From Dermacentor variabilis (taxonomy: Eukaryota; Arthropoda; Arachnida; Ixodida; Ixodidae), in assembly GCF_050947875.1 (NCBI RefSeq), contig NC_134573.1:48618115-48682114 (forward strand): a DNA stretch of 64,000 nt. Direction: 5' to 3'. Shown in pieces: positions 53,770 to 64,000 of the stretch. Each line of letters starts with the position of its first letter. Within the stretch, counting starts at the first letter, position 1. A program made the position numbers and the translations under genes. Below the pieces are notes generated by a model. It had not been told where the DNA came from, made no database searches, and saw only the letters and a list, made by a program, of their open reading frames with translations.

Positions 53770-54590
53770 AATTCTATAGTGCTGCTGCAGAATGTAATAC
53801 AGGTCGGACAATTGTATGGTAAGCGTCGAGACAGGCTGCGGGGGTTGAACGCTTAATCTATTATCCTAAAAAGGCAGTTTACGAAGAGAGTACATGGAAC
53901 CATAGCGATATGATTATTGCAAAAGAAAGTGTGAGGAATTCTTACTCTAAAATATTTATACTCGGCAAGATGTTTCCGTAACAAAGTTGGTCGCGTTAAT
54001 TTTAGTGTGCAATGTTTTATCTACACGGTTATCAAATTGCCATTTATGGGACCAAGTTAATATCTTTAGTTATTTCTTTATTCGCATTTCATTTTTAAGC
54101 GATGTCACCGAAGATAGACACGTGTTCAACAATGCCATTAAGCTGTAGGAAAAAGCTAAAGTGCACTGAGAAACGGTCCCTGGGGGACACCAGACTCAAC
54201 AAATGCTGCCTTACAAAAGATTATTTAATTCTTTGAACTGTTTTCTATTTGGCAAAGTAGCTTCTATCCTTTCAAGTTTTTTTATCATTCATATCAGCTA
54301 CCTTACTTTCTGGAGTGGTTCGCTCCGTAAAATGTTATGAAATATCTTTCGAATATTTATGATCCTGACATGTTTTCAATTGTTTTTTCATTAATAATGG
54401 TGCCAGTGAAGTGATGAATGGTATCAGCGAGTTGAGTTGTGGCTACAACATTGCGCATAAAAGCATGTTGTACTTCGCGAAATACACTGTACTCCTCTAG
54501 AAAGAGAGCTGCATGATTACGAATGACATTCTCAACAATTTTGCATGATTTTGAATTCAATAAAATTAACAAGCAATTCAATATCAGAGT
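53770..54590 (-). pseudogene. Decayed CR1/L2-type LINE reverse transcriptase
   Basis: On the minus strand KSCKIVENVIRNHAALFLEE (near 54490-54550) and FREVQHAFMRNVVATTQLAD are RT fingers motifs. GVPQGPFLSAL follows near 54165-54195, the palm motif usually GVPQGSVLGPL. CLDAYHTIVRPVLHSAAAL near 53770-53830 is the post-RT 'vRPvLeYa' motif. The catalytic FADD box is not recognisable. Frames change repeatedly. Only RT and connector remain. Confidence 0.6.
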
Positions 54591-57500
54591 TTTCTGTTAA
54601 AAAGGTTTATTTAAAGATATAGTGTGCGCTACAGATAAATATTTTGCGCACTACTTTGCATGGCGCTTCAAAAAACAAAGATTTTGTTTGACCCGAAGAG
54701 TTTCAGAGGTAGTTTCAGCAATACAATATTCACTTCACTATCCCGTATGAGAGACCTCTAATAGGAGGCAAAGCCAATAGAAAAGGTCGCTGACACTTAT
54801 TGTTCTTCACGAAAATACCTTTCAAAAATCGTTTAAGGCCAAACAAACAAAAGATATGCCTAGCGCAAGCACCACCCATTATAGATCTGTCAGCGGAATT
54901 AACAGTTACAGTGATCATCATTAAAATTTATCAAGAGATAATTTTTTTTGTATAAGACGGCAAAGTTGCATTAAAATTGTTTGCTTTGCCGCTCGCAATG
55001 CTTTGCTTTAGTGGCACGATCATCAAGTGACACTCTTGTTTCTTGCACACCACTTCCGGTTCACCTCGTCTGACGATCAGGGCGAAATTCAAAATAAATC
55101 AGAAAAAAAATAGAAAAAGGAGCACACTGTAAAATTCATGGGTTTAATTATATATAAGATAACCGAGCACAAGTTCAGTCTCAAGTTGAGTTACCGAAGT
55201 TCTGGAATAATTACAAGTAACTAGAAATCACTGATTACCGCACACAAAAGCACAGAATAATAGAACTTAGACACCCGCCAGGTGAGCACGACTTCGGCGA
55301 AACTCCTGGAAAGCCGAAAGTAAAACGCGGGAGTAATGACGGCACTAATGACATCACACAGAAGGTTGCAAGATATTTAAGAAGCTAATTTATGTAAAAC
55401 AGTGACCTGGCATAGACTCTGCCTAGCAGAGCGGATGTGACTTCACTCGCTCCTGTTTCACTTGTCCTCTCCAGGCGCTCTCCTGCTCGCTCGCCTGCTC
55501 GCGACTGCTGGGTGCGCGCTCTCGTTACTTGTTCTGACGTAAGCACCGGAGAGGGCCGTAAGGTGCGCTTCTTCATGCGTCGCTCGCTAGGGGGCTGCAC
55601 CCCGCCAGCTGCCAGGCGCGTCGCCACCTCCTCACCCTCCCTCCCTCCTCGCCAGGATATCGTGCCAGGGGAAAGACGTTTGCTCCTTTAACCTAAAGAA
55701 CAGCAACGCCGAAGTGCAAGTGCCATGAACAGACACCTAAGTCACAGATTAGGGTCGCCTACCAATATTTTTTTTATATTCGTTCTAATGTTTGGTTTAT
55801 GTCGAAACGAGATTCCATCTTTACCTGATTATACTTTTGAGTGCCCTTTGCAACTGTAATCAATCGGCTAACCCATGGGCTGGAACGCCTAAGGCACTTC
55901 CCCGCCACTGGCAAACATGCCGTAACGGCGAACCAGCATCCATAGCCGTAGAACGTCTGCCACATGAGAGGTGTCTAAAGTAGACGGCCGTTCGGCCGGT
56001 GCACCGCGCGACCGACGGGCCAATCAACGACCGCGAAGCTGCGCGCCACCAGTGACACAAGCAATGGATGCAGCTTTCGTTCCAAGCAAAATAGTTTACG
56101 TGTATAAAGTGATGTCCAAGTTGTATACTTTGCGTAAAAGGATATCTCGGATAATTGTCGAGCTGAGCTGCAGTGCGCGGCTACAGACGGCGGATGACCG
56201 GCTCGGCTGTGCTCGCATCGCAGTCGACGGTGCCGCTAATATTAGCGTATTATCTTCTTTGTGAAAAATTATTGCGAAGAGCGAAAACAACGGTACGAAT
56301 ATATTGTGGCTTGTGAGCGTGGGTGATCCATTCAGAAGCGCCGTCAGCTTTAGATTTGTAGTGAACCGGGGAAGGCCTAGCAACGGCGTCGGCGCCGCCG
56401 AACGATCACCAGCAGTGAGCCTACCGTGGGTGGCAGAGTGACCACTCCTCAGACACTGATTGGCCACTTCGCTGTACGGCTGCCGCACAAATGGGTCCCG
56501 GTACCATCCTCTGTACGGCAAAGAAATCTCGCCGTTCGCGAGCAAGACCATCATCGAACAGCGGCCCGCGAACGCCAAACGGCGTGCGGCGAGTTCCCGT
56601 GCCGGTGACGTGGGCACGCCTTTAGACTTTTAGGCGCGAGTGCAACTGGCTAGCTCTTCAACTCGGCGGTGTCTGCCTGAAGCTACGAAGCAAGCGAACG
56701 AACAAGGCGCATGGAGGTGAAGAGAATCGCGAGCCGGGGAATGTACGAAGGCGAGAGCACTCAGCGTACGGCAAACACCGCCTAGAAGAATGCGTGGTTA
56801 AAGTTGAGCGAAGCGGAGATGAACAAACGAGCCGAAGCGTCGCGGAAGAGGAAGGTAGGCGCAGGCACGGTGAGTTGAACTCCTCTGGCAGTTGCTACCA
56901 GGTTTGCCTTGTCTGGTTATTTGCGCGAAATTGGCTACTTTTGAAGGCTCAGGGCGGAGAAAATTTTCAGGTTGGCTACTGTGTGCCTATATTTAAAGGA
57001 AACATTTCTAGATATGAAGTACAGAGAAACGAGACAAAATATTACAAATAAATTACAAAATAATAAAATTCGATGTACTACGCCTCTTACGACACACACA
57101 CTATGCAACGAGCATCGTCGCGATACGTATTTGGAAGGAAGGACTGAACCTCCACCTTACAATTCACGAAACTAATTCAGCAGGAACACATTCTCGATAG
57201 TTCCATGGAATGGCTCCTTTTATAGTCGATTCCTCAGAAAACTATAAGGTTGAAAGAAAATTTTATTAAGCTTCAATGACGAATTTGAGTAAAGGTACGT
57301 GAGACCGCGACAATGTATGCTTATAAAACCTATTATAAAAACACTTTTCTTAAGGCATTAGAAATCCTGACAAGTGTACGATATTACTCTGGAATGTTGA
57401 GATATCACACAAGGATAGATTGAAGAATGACTAAAGAGCGACAATTGTGCGCCAGATATATTCCCTGGTACTAGAATTCAGTGATAACTACTTGAATTTA

Positions 57501-59287
57501 CTTAATCATTCATACAGGGATAATTCCCGAATACGAATACGGAGCTAGCGGTTCTAACTTGATTCTGAAGTACACGTTTTCAATACATCCAAGGGCACTA
57601 AACGGAACAGCTCCAAAAGGAGCAGTTCATGATCGGCTATAGGAAGGTTTTCGCACTAAGTGATCGGCTACAGCTGCAGCCTGGCGACTTTTCTGGCTAC
57701 TTTTTAGCACCTACTTTTTAACCTACTCGTTTTGTTTGCCATGCATGCGTATAGTGTTCCTCTCATGATAACATCTTCTTTACGAGCCGTAGGCTGTGTG
57801 TGCGACTGAAAGCGTGTGACGGTGAGCCGGCGATGGCGGTTCAATCTCGCATGCACACGGGAAGGAAGCACGCCGTATTCTGTCGCGCGCATGGCACCAG
57901 GCGAGGGGAGGGGGGTTGTACTTCTGCCACGCGGGCTTTATCTTGAAAGCGATCTGCTTTGTGATGGCACATTTCATGCTGTGCGCAGCAATACAGTGCC
58001 TCGCTAGGCCAAAGACATGCACCGTTTCATGGCATTGAGCTTCTATTCCTGTCGCTTTGTTATGAACCTTGACGTATTAACGCGGCCCCTGAATGAGCTT
58101 CTGACGATAGGAGTTTATTTTTTACAGCATTCTGAAAGTACCGCAGCTTCACAATACACATTCACACGCTTCATGCCACCTACTTTTGCACATTTTGACG
58201 CAGTCGTCAGAGCCGATGTCTGCGCGAACGCAAGCGTTCGAGGTATCGGCACGGCCTCGGCTCAGTAAAATTGAGGCCTTGAGCGTGTTATTGCATGTGC
58301 CAACGGTCTGCTATCCACAGCGGTACGCAACTGCTCAGTTACAAAGCGGTAGGACATCATTCTAGTCTGGGCAAACAACGGCAAACAACATTACATTGGT
58401 TTTGTACTGCTACGTGGTATTCGCATGCTTTTAATCTTTGGCTAAAGATAGCAGGGACATTCCTGTATGTACGCTGATCTTGCGCGGTATTGTCGGGTAA
58501 TCAACCGCGGGAATATTTTCGCTTTCGCGAGATTCCGTGAGACAGGGCGTTAGCCGCGTCAAAGTACGGCTGACAAATTTGTTGGCATTGTGCGAACCTA
58601 CAGAGCTTGGCACAGCAACTCGGCCTGCTCTAAACGAAGAGGCGTCCGGCTCCAAGTTATGCAAAGTATTATGAAAGTGAAACTACCTCCTAAAGTGATC
58701 TCTGGGGATGAAGTAGCTACGTGAAACGAAATCCACCGCGTGACCAAAAGAAAACCTGTTCATGCAGTAAATGTCTTATGCATCGATTCGTCGCTTTCCT
58801 GACCCTTTACGTGCACGATGTCGCCACCGTGAAGGAAAGCGTCAGGGGTGCCGGTTTAAATTTTTACTAAACACGGCAGAGCCTTCATCTGCACCGTAGT
58901 AAAGAAATCGTTGGGAACCTTGATAGTAGAGGGGAAACATGCACATTACGGAAATTCAACCAACGATCATGCCTTACTTTACTTGTTTTCAATAAAGATT
59001 TTACTTACTCACTCAAGCTCCTTCTTGTCTCTTACGGCAGGTCTGTCACCTACTATATTTCCAAAGGAGATTCGCCTGATGTAACAATCGTCGTTCCTTC
59101 CAGCGGTAAGAAACTTCTGCTGATTAGCTATTTCTGAAGGTTCTCTGTTCTCCATCTTGCGCACAAGGTAGCTTAAGGAACAGGGTGCTCGATAAGCTCC
59201 TGCCGCAATAATGTATGTTTGTGTGGTAGATGAGAAATAAAGTGCGTAATAGGCATCCTTTCAAATCTACGGCCACTGACTGCTCAT
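54591..59287. other. No gene recognised (4.7 kb)
   Basis: AT-rich except for GC-rich blocks at 55430-55660, 55880-56060, 56330-56860 and 57800-57930. Open frames in these blocks overlap on both strands and have no family features. The block 57800-58010 resembles a repeat I recall from ticks (ggggttgtacttctgcc, ttgaaagcgatctgc), unproven here. Lipocalin 3' exons could hide in this interval, but I could not identify them. Confidence 0.4.
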
Positions 59288-60590
59288 TTACGGCCACTGA
59301 CAAACCGGACACAATTCGTACTATTTCAGCATGTGGAATCTGCGACAGTGCCTGTCACAACAGGCGTCCCCCAAGGATCCGTGTTGGGGCCACTGTTATT
59401 TTTAATTTTCATTAACGACATAACCAGAAATATTGACTGTAACATCAAACTGTTTGCTGATGACTGCATCCTCTACCAAACAATTAACACCTACGAAGAT
59501 CATGTTTCGCTTAGCAACTCACTAGACCAGCTAAATGAATGGTGCAAAAAATGGCAAATGACGATAAACACAACTAAATCAGTTTGCATGACGGTAACAA
59601 GAAAAAAACAACCTTACGATTTTCCATACTTTATTAACGGCACAATGCTAACGAAAGTTCACCAGCATAAATACTTAGGCATCACTCTAACTTCTGACCT
59701 GAGATGGGACGCGCACATTGCCAACGTGACCTCGAAGGCATTACGCAAGCTATTTTATCTGCGAAGATGTCTCCGCCTTGCACCAACGTCCACTAAGGTT
59801 CTCGCGTATACTACTTTCGTTAGACCGGTTTTGGAGTACGCTAACGCAGTTTCGTTTCCCCACTCAGTAACTAACATAACGAAACTGGAAAAAGTACAGC
59901 GAAAAGCGCTGCGGTTTATTCACAACAAGTATAAGCGTACAGATTCACCCACTAACCTTGCGGCTATATCGGGTTTAGCGACGCTCTCATCAAGGGCGAA
60001 GCAAGCACGGCTAAAATTTTTATTTAACTTGATTCACAACTATTATAAGATTGAGCTAACAAAATACATACGTTTTTCGCAGTCACGATCATCAAGACAT
60101 AAACATGCACACGTTTTAAAAGAATATTCATGCCATAATGACACATTCATGTACTCTTATTTCCCCCTCGTGATAAGGGAATGGAATCGCCTGGATCCGT
60201 CAGTCATTTCTGCAGACTCATTATCTCAGTTCACATCACGGTTAGAATCAACATCTAGTATTCAGTAACGCAGTCTTATTCACATAATATGCTTTGCAAT
60301 TCTTGTAAGCCATGCTGATTATCGCGAAGGTGTTTACTGTTATTTTTGTTCCCGTTTGCTGTTCTTTTCATGATGTATTATCTGTATTGCTGCGCATGTC
60401 TCCTAGAAATTTGATATCTATATTTGTTTTTTTTATGTATTCTTACCTTGTTCCTTTACTTTCTTTGTTTGGCTTATTGACATGAAATTTGTATGTGCAC
60501 GCTTATTACCATGTCTTTCATTTCTGTGTGTCCACCTGCTATGGTCCCTGATGGGACTGGCAGTTGTGAAAATAAATAAATAAATATAGG
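59288..60590 (+). mobile_element. 5'-truncated CR1/Jockey-type LINE
   Basis: The element starts inside the RT domain and ends with gtgaaaataaataaataaata near 60590, a tail very similar to that of the LINE ending at 45719. The 3' UTR is about 320 bp. The repeated string tacggccactgac (59268 and 59288) lies at its 5' edge, but no duplicate follows the tail, so a target duplication is not shown. Confidence 0.8.
59291..60268 (+). pseudogene. LINE ORF2 C-terminal half: reverse transcriptase palm to end, open
   Basis: The frame is open from the truncation point: LTNRTQFVLFQHVESA, then VPVTTGVPQGSVLGPLLFLI (palm), KLFADDCILY (catalytic FADD at 59453-59464), LNEWCKKWQMTINTTKS, HKYLGITLTSDLRWDAHI, VRPVLEYANAVSFPH and LEKVQRKALRFIHNKYKR. 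It ends FTSRLESTSSIQ and a stop at 60268. The active site is intact, but fingers and endonuclease are absent. The absence of stops suggests a recent insertion. Confidence 0.85.
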
Positions 60591-62539
60591 CCGAAATAAA
60601 CCTAACACTTTCTTGCCTCTAATGACAGGGAAGAAATCGTGTTGTGTGGGCCTGCCTATAAAAATTTCGCAAAAATAATTATTTTACCTAGAATTTTACC
60701 TGGAATTGGAATATAAAGCTGATTGAGGGTCATAGCGTTGCTATAGGTAATACCTGTCACGGTGAGGGAAACTAGCTGTTCTTGTTACTAGCCATGAAGA
60801 GAACGCGCAAAGTAATAATGTGAAAGAAGAATATGATTCTTGAAGCGGAAAATCCGGCGAGCGTTCAGCGTTAATATCCGATAGTAATAAAGCCCACAAG
60901 ACCAAATGATGGCGTCACGTTCCCCGGGCTGAAGCTGCTCCGCCTTGCACTACGAAATCACAGGTTGAACAGCCACTCTGTTCAACGGACGTCGTGTCCT
61001 GCACCCAAAGCATTGACTTTGTCCAATTTTGATATTTCATTTAACCCACCTTCAAAGCGAACCTGGGCCACTCCCAATATTGACGCGGCCCACCCCTAAA
61101 ATTTCGGTGGCCCACTCTCAAAATTATTTGTGCTTAATTCGAGCACATGACCAACTGAGGGGCAATGCGCGGAAGAGTAAGAATGCTTTCGCATTCTGTG
61201 CACACAAGGAGACGTAAGTGCCGCTGCAACTTTTTTATTGCTTGTAGTATAGACAAGCATGCAACACAACCATACTCCAACACAACTATAAGGCAGCCAA
61301 CCGTGTGTCATGGGAACGATATCGCGAACGGGTTTATTGACTGATCATTTGTTGATTTATCGCAATACATGTGAAGGGAGGGCAACGGCAAACCCATTCA
61401 AGGATGGCTTGAGGGACTCTTCATAAGCAGAACAGCACTGCCATCTTTGTACCATGATAAGGGTCAAGGCTGCTGTCTTTGTTTCCTTAGGAATTAATAA
61501 GTGATAAAACAAGCCATGCCTAAATATCTCCATTGCAACGAAAATACATCATCAACAGCACAACTCTTTGATTGAAGCCAACCATTATTGCCTTTCGATG
61601 GCTATTTCCGCAATCATTAGGACACAATAACACGACTAAATATATCGTGGCAATGTAAACAGCATCTTCGAGATAATATCCGCGTGTTGGTGATGAGAAT
61701 GACTTTCATACTACGGCATGTATGGTCAACCGGGGATTAGACAAGAAGTGAGAGGTACATATAAAATCAAGAAGGAGAAATGACTAAATACAGGGCAGTA
61801 TAGCAGTGTCACATTGCTTAGCTTGGATGTGGGAGGGCACATAACGCGCGCCAGTTTCCTTTACGTCAAAAACGTACGAATTAAATTGGCACATTTACAG
61901 CGTTTCCTCAGCAGCTCCACGAAAGAGTCTTTGTAATTGTTTTCTTCAATTCCGTACACGACGGGTGGAATCGCCCTTTCAGTAAAGCGAAGCGTGCGTC
62001 TCAATCGCGTTTTAATTGATTATCGCGATAGTTCATCGAAAACCCCGCAAATTGGTGTATGTAGTGGGGATAAAGGCGGAAACTTGCTGCTTTCAGCATA
62101 TTAAGTAATAACATACCGAAGAAAAGCATCTATGAAAGGTAGTGATTACCTCGGTAAAATGTTGAACCAGATTCAATAGTGGTATTCTGAAAGCTATTGA
62201 AACAGACGTGTCTTTACAATACTTCTCAAATGAACCGCGAGACTGGGCCATAGCCGCCCAACGGCTGAAATAACTGCGCTGATATAAGGGGTGCAAATTT
62301 TGGGGTCACCATTTGCTTACCACTGTTTACGGCATAGCGACGGTTGGTAGCCCAGTAACCGAATTTCAATTAACGCAGCAATAACCTGCTATCATTGAAC
62401 AGTGGCAGTCGCTGACGTGGTTGCAGACTACCACTAAAGCAGCGCCTATATATTGAAGCACAAAAGCCGTCGTTGCACCTAAGAATATTTACAGAAAATG
62501 TTACGATGCGCGTGCCTTACGAGTCCCTTTTGCAAAAGA
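60591..62539. other. No gene recognised; small degenerate tandem repeat at 61060-61130
   Basis: Short frames only. Near 61060-61130 the string ggcccactc-c-aaa-tt recurs about three times with changes (ctgggccactcccaatatt, gcggcccacccctaaaattt, gtggcccactctcaaaatta). Confidence 0.45.
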
Positions 62540-62567
62540 ACACACACACACACACACACATATATAC

Positions 62568-62651
<84 letters not shown>
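62540..62651. repeat. (CA)n(TA)n microsatellite
   Basis: About 20 bases of CA then about 85 of TA, ending exactly at the outer edge of the G6 LTR. Long open frames reported across it are repeats of Tyr-Ile and are not genes. Confidence 0.95.
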
Positions 62652-62655
<4 letters not shown>

Positions 62656-62836
62656 ACGCCCACAAAATGCGTTACTTTGAAGCCGGGTAGAGTTGGATGC
62701 GATGGCCTTGATCAGCTGAGCGCCTGTCGAGATTCTGCTAGCCACCCACACGTCGTCTTCTTCGTTCACCACACTTCGGGGCGCCCGCATACTGTTTGTT
62801 GAGGCGTGAACCCACTATGCACGTGCGAGCGTCACA
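62652..62836 (-). repeat. G6 3' LTR (185 bp)
   Basis: On the minus strand it begins TGTGACGC and ends GCGTAACA, which are inverted copies of each other with one mismatch, as LTR ends should be. It is preceded by a purine-rich gcgcggagggaa (polypurine tract, 62839-62850) and followed directly by a TA array, the insertion target. Confidence 0.8.
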
Positions 62837-62870
62837 GTTCCCTCCGCGCAGACGAAGCCCGCCGGGCAAG

Positions 62871-64000
62871 TCAAACAGGCTGTCGAGAAATAAAGGGCTT
62901 TAAACGGGCGACATGCGAAAGTTCAGTCTTTGGTGACCGTCGGTCATTTGATGTGAGACGTGCTATGCGGTAGGTTAATTCGCTGATACGCTCCGTAATA
63001 ACATAGGGTCCAACATAGTGGGCCAGCAGTTTTTCACATAATCCACGTTTCCTGGTTGGTTTCCAGAGCAACACTACATCACCAGGGTCATATATCACGT
63101 GTCGGCGTCGGCGGTCGCAGCGTGCCTTCGAGCGGTCTTGTGAAACAAGAGTGCGTAAAGAAGCAAGTCGTCGGGTTTCTTCAGCAAGACAGACTGTCTC
63201 TGATATACAAAGATTATCGTGGCTGGAAAACGGGAAGATAGTGTCTAGTGTGTAACGAGGCGGACGAGCGTAAAGGAGAAAGAAGGGACTGTAGCCCGTA
63301 ACTTCATGCTTAAAGGTGTTAAATCCGTACGTGATAAAAGGTAGCACGCTGTCCCAGTTCTTATGATCTGACGCGACATACATGGACAGCATGTTAGTAA
63401 GAGTTCTGTTCGTGCGTTCCGTAAGGCCATTTGTTAGGGGATGATACGGGGTGGAATGTCGAAACCTTGAGGCACATAGACGAAGCATCTCTTCGACCAC
63501 GTCTGCAGTGAACTGCTGCCCACGATCGCTGATGATGACTATGGGAGGTCCATGTCGGAGAATGACAAAACGCAGCAGAAAAATACACACTTCGGTTGCA
63601 GTAGCCGATGCTATTGCAGCTGTCTCACAGTAGCGTGTCAAGTGATCGGCACACACGATAATCCAGAGATTCCCATCGGATGAACGCGGGAAAGGACCGA
63701 GGTGGTCGATGCCAACTTGCTCAAAGGGAGTGCTGGGGGGTGGCACTGGATGGAGTTGACCAGGAGGAGCACTCGTCGGTCGCTTGTAAAGTTGACACTC
63801 GCTGCAGCCGAACACATACTGGGCGGTCGTCTGGCGCATTTTAGGCCAGCAGAACCTTTCTTGAAGTCGGTAGAGAGTTCGCGCAGAAACCAAATGACCA
63901 GATGTTGGATCGTCATGCATAGCGCGCAAAATGGAGACACGGAGACTCTCCGGGACCACCAGAAGATATCCTGGACCTGTAGTAGAATAGTTCTTTTTGT
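62871..64000 (-). CDS. G6 integrase, intact in window, N-terminus beyond edge
   Basis: The frame is open from the window edge to a stop at 62871. The zinc domain AMHDDPTSGHLVSARTLYRL with CSECQLYKRP is followed by the core residues in VCADHLTRY, IIISDRGQQF and YHPLTNGLTERTNRT (D, D, E all present). The C-terminal part has DVVLLWKP and YVGPYVITERI (GPY/F module) and ends ARLKPFISRQPV. Integrase joins LTR ends to host DNA. Since the frame is intact, the element may be a recent or active family; the rest of pol is needed to tell. Confidence 0.9.
   Translation of the reverse strand, partial: KKNYSTTGPGYLLVVPESLRVSILRAMHDDPTSGHLVSARTLYRLQERFCWPKMRQTTAQYVFGCSECQLYKRPTSAPPGQLHPVPPPSTPFEQVGIDHLGPFPRSSDGNLWIIVCADHLTRYCETAAIASATATEVCIFLLRFVILRHGPPIVIISDRGQQFTADVVEEMLRLCASRFRHSTPYHPLTNGLTERTNRTLTNMLSMYVASDHKNWDSVLPFITYGFNTFKHEVTGYSPFFLLYARPPRYTLDTIFPFSSHDNLCISETVCLAEETRRLASLRTLVSQDRSKARCDRRRRHVIYDPGDVVLLWKPTRKRGLCEKLLAHYVGPYVITERISELTYRIARLTSNDRRSPKTELSHVARLKPFISRQPV

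Larger units (their letters stand above)
62652..64000 (-). mobile_element. Ty3/gypsy element G6, 3' end; continues past the window
   Basis: The minus strand gives integrase, a polypurine tract and a 3' LTR. There are no stops or frameshifts in the visible 1.1 kb of coding sequence, in contrast to G1-G5. It is the youngest-looking gypsy copy here and belongs to a lineage distinct from G2 and G5. Confidence 0.88.

Noticed and set aside
62473..62802. Open frames of about 100 codons on both strands with long Tyr-Ile runs
   Set aside because: They are translations of the CA/TA microsatellite. The same applies to frames across 9413-9470, 36930-37050 and 46755-46795.

Overview
The window is eukaryotic nuclear DNA from an arthropod, most likely a hard tick (Ixodidae). 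The basis is an AT-rich background with spliced-gene signals, several tRNA-derived SINEs of a type I recognise from ticks, Ty3/gypsy and CR1/I-type elements of the kind that dominate tick genomes, and one two-exon coding signal that resembles a tick salivary lipocalin. Nothing suggests bacterial, phage or plasmid DNA. There is no operon, rRNA gene or CRISPR array. Recognition of families is from memory of family features; no database search was possible.

Layout. 1-3119 is a decayed minus-strand Ty3/gypsy element (G1) cut by the window edge. Its 5' LTR is interrupted by a nearly complete plus-strand Ty3/gypsy element (G2, 3120-8961) whose 3' LTR is truncated. 8962-9405 is the 5' end of a third, minus-strand element (G3). 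9471-10081 is an inverted-repeat element, and 10084-11335 the 3' end of an I-type LINE with RNase H (minus). 15178-18655 is a decayed relative of G2 (G4). 19617-21232 is a repeat containing a tRNA-like SINE head, split by a 5'-truncated LINE with a 16-bp target duplication. 24271-27078 is an IS630/Tc1/mariner-superfamily transposon with TIRs of about 376 bp and a small MITE nested in its left TIR. 28820-30302 is a LINE remnant (ORF1 and endonuclease, minus). 30303-36640 is mostly unassigned.

37051-46755 is a full-length but dead minus-strand Ty3/gypsy element (G5) with very short LTRs. It was hit twice: by a 615-bp foldback element inside integrase, and by a plus-strand CR1-like LINE (41804-45719) inside gag. 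That LINE carries a 2A-like motif at the start of ORF1. 46796-47007 is a tRNA-derived SINE. 47-59 kb has the lowest density of recognisable transposons and holds the only plausible host gene: a signal-peptide exon (48227-48319) and a second exon (51125-51285) in compatible phase. 59288-60590 is a 5'-truncated LINE. 62652-64000 is the 3' end of the best preserved Ty3/gypsy element (G6), with an intact LTR and an open integrase frame running off the window.

How the parts relate. Most coding sequence here is selfish DNA at different stages of decay, in layers that give a relative order of insertion: G1 before G2; G5 before the foldback and the CR1-like LINE; SINE before the LINE inside it; Tc1-like element before the MITE in its TIR. 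I found no clear undescribed multi-gene system. The strongest leads are the 2A-like LINE, the lipocalin-like exons, the alanine-for-threonine change shared by two retroelement proteases, and the unusual catalytic triad of the Tc1-like transposase.
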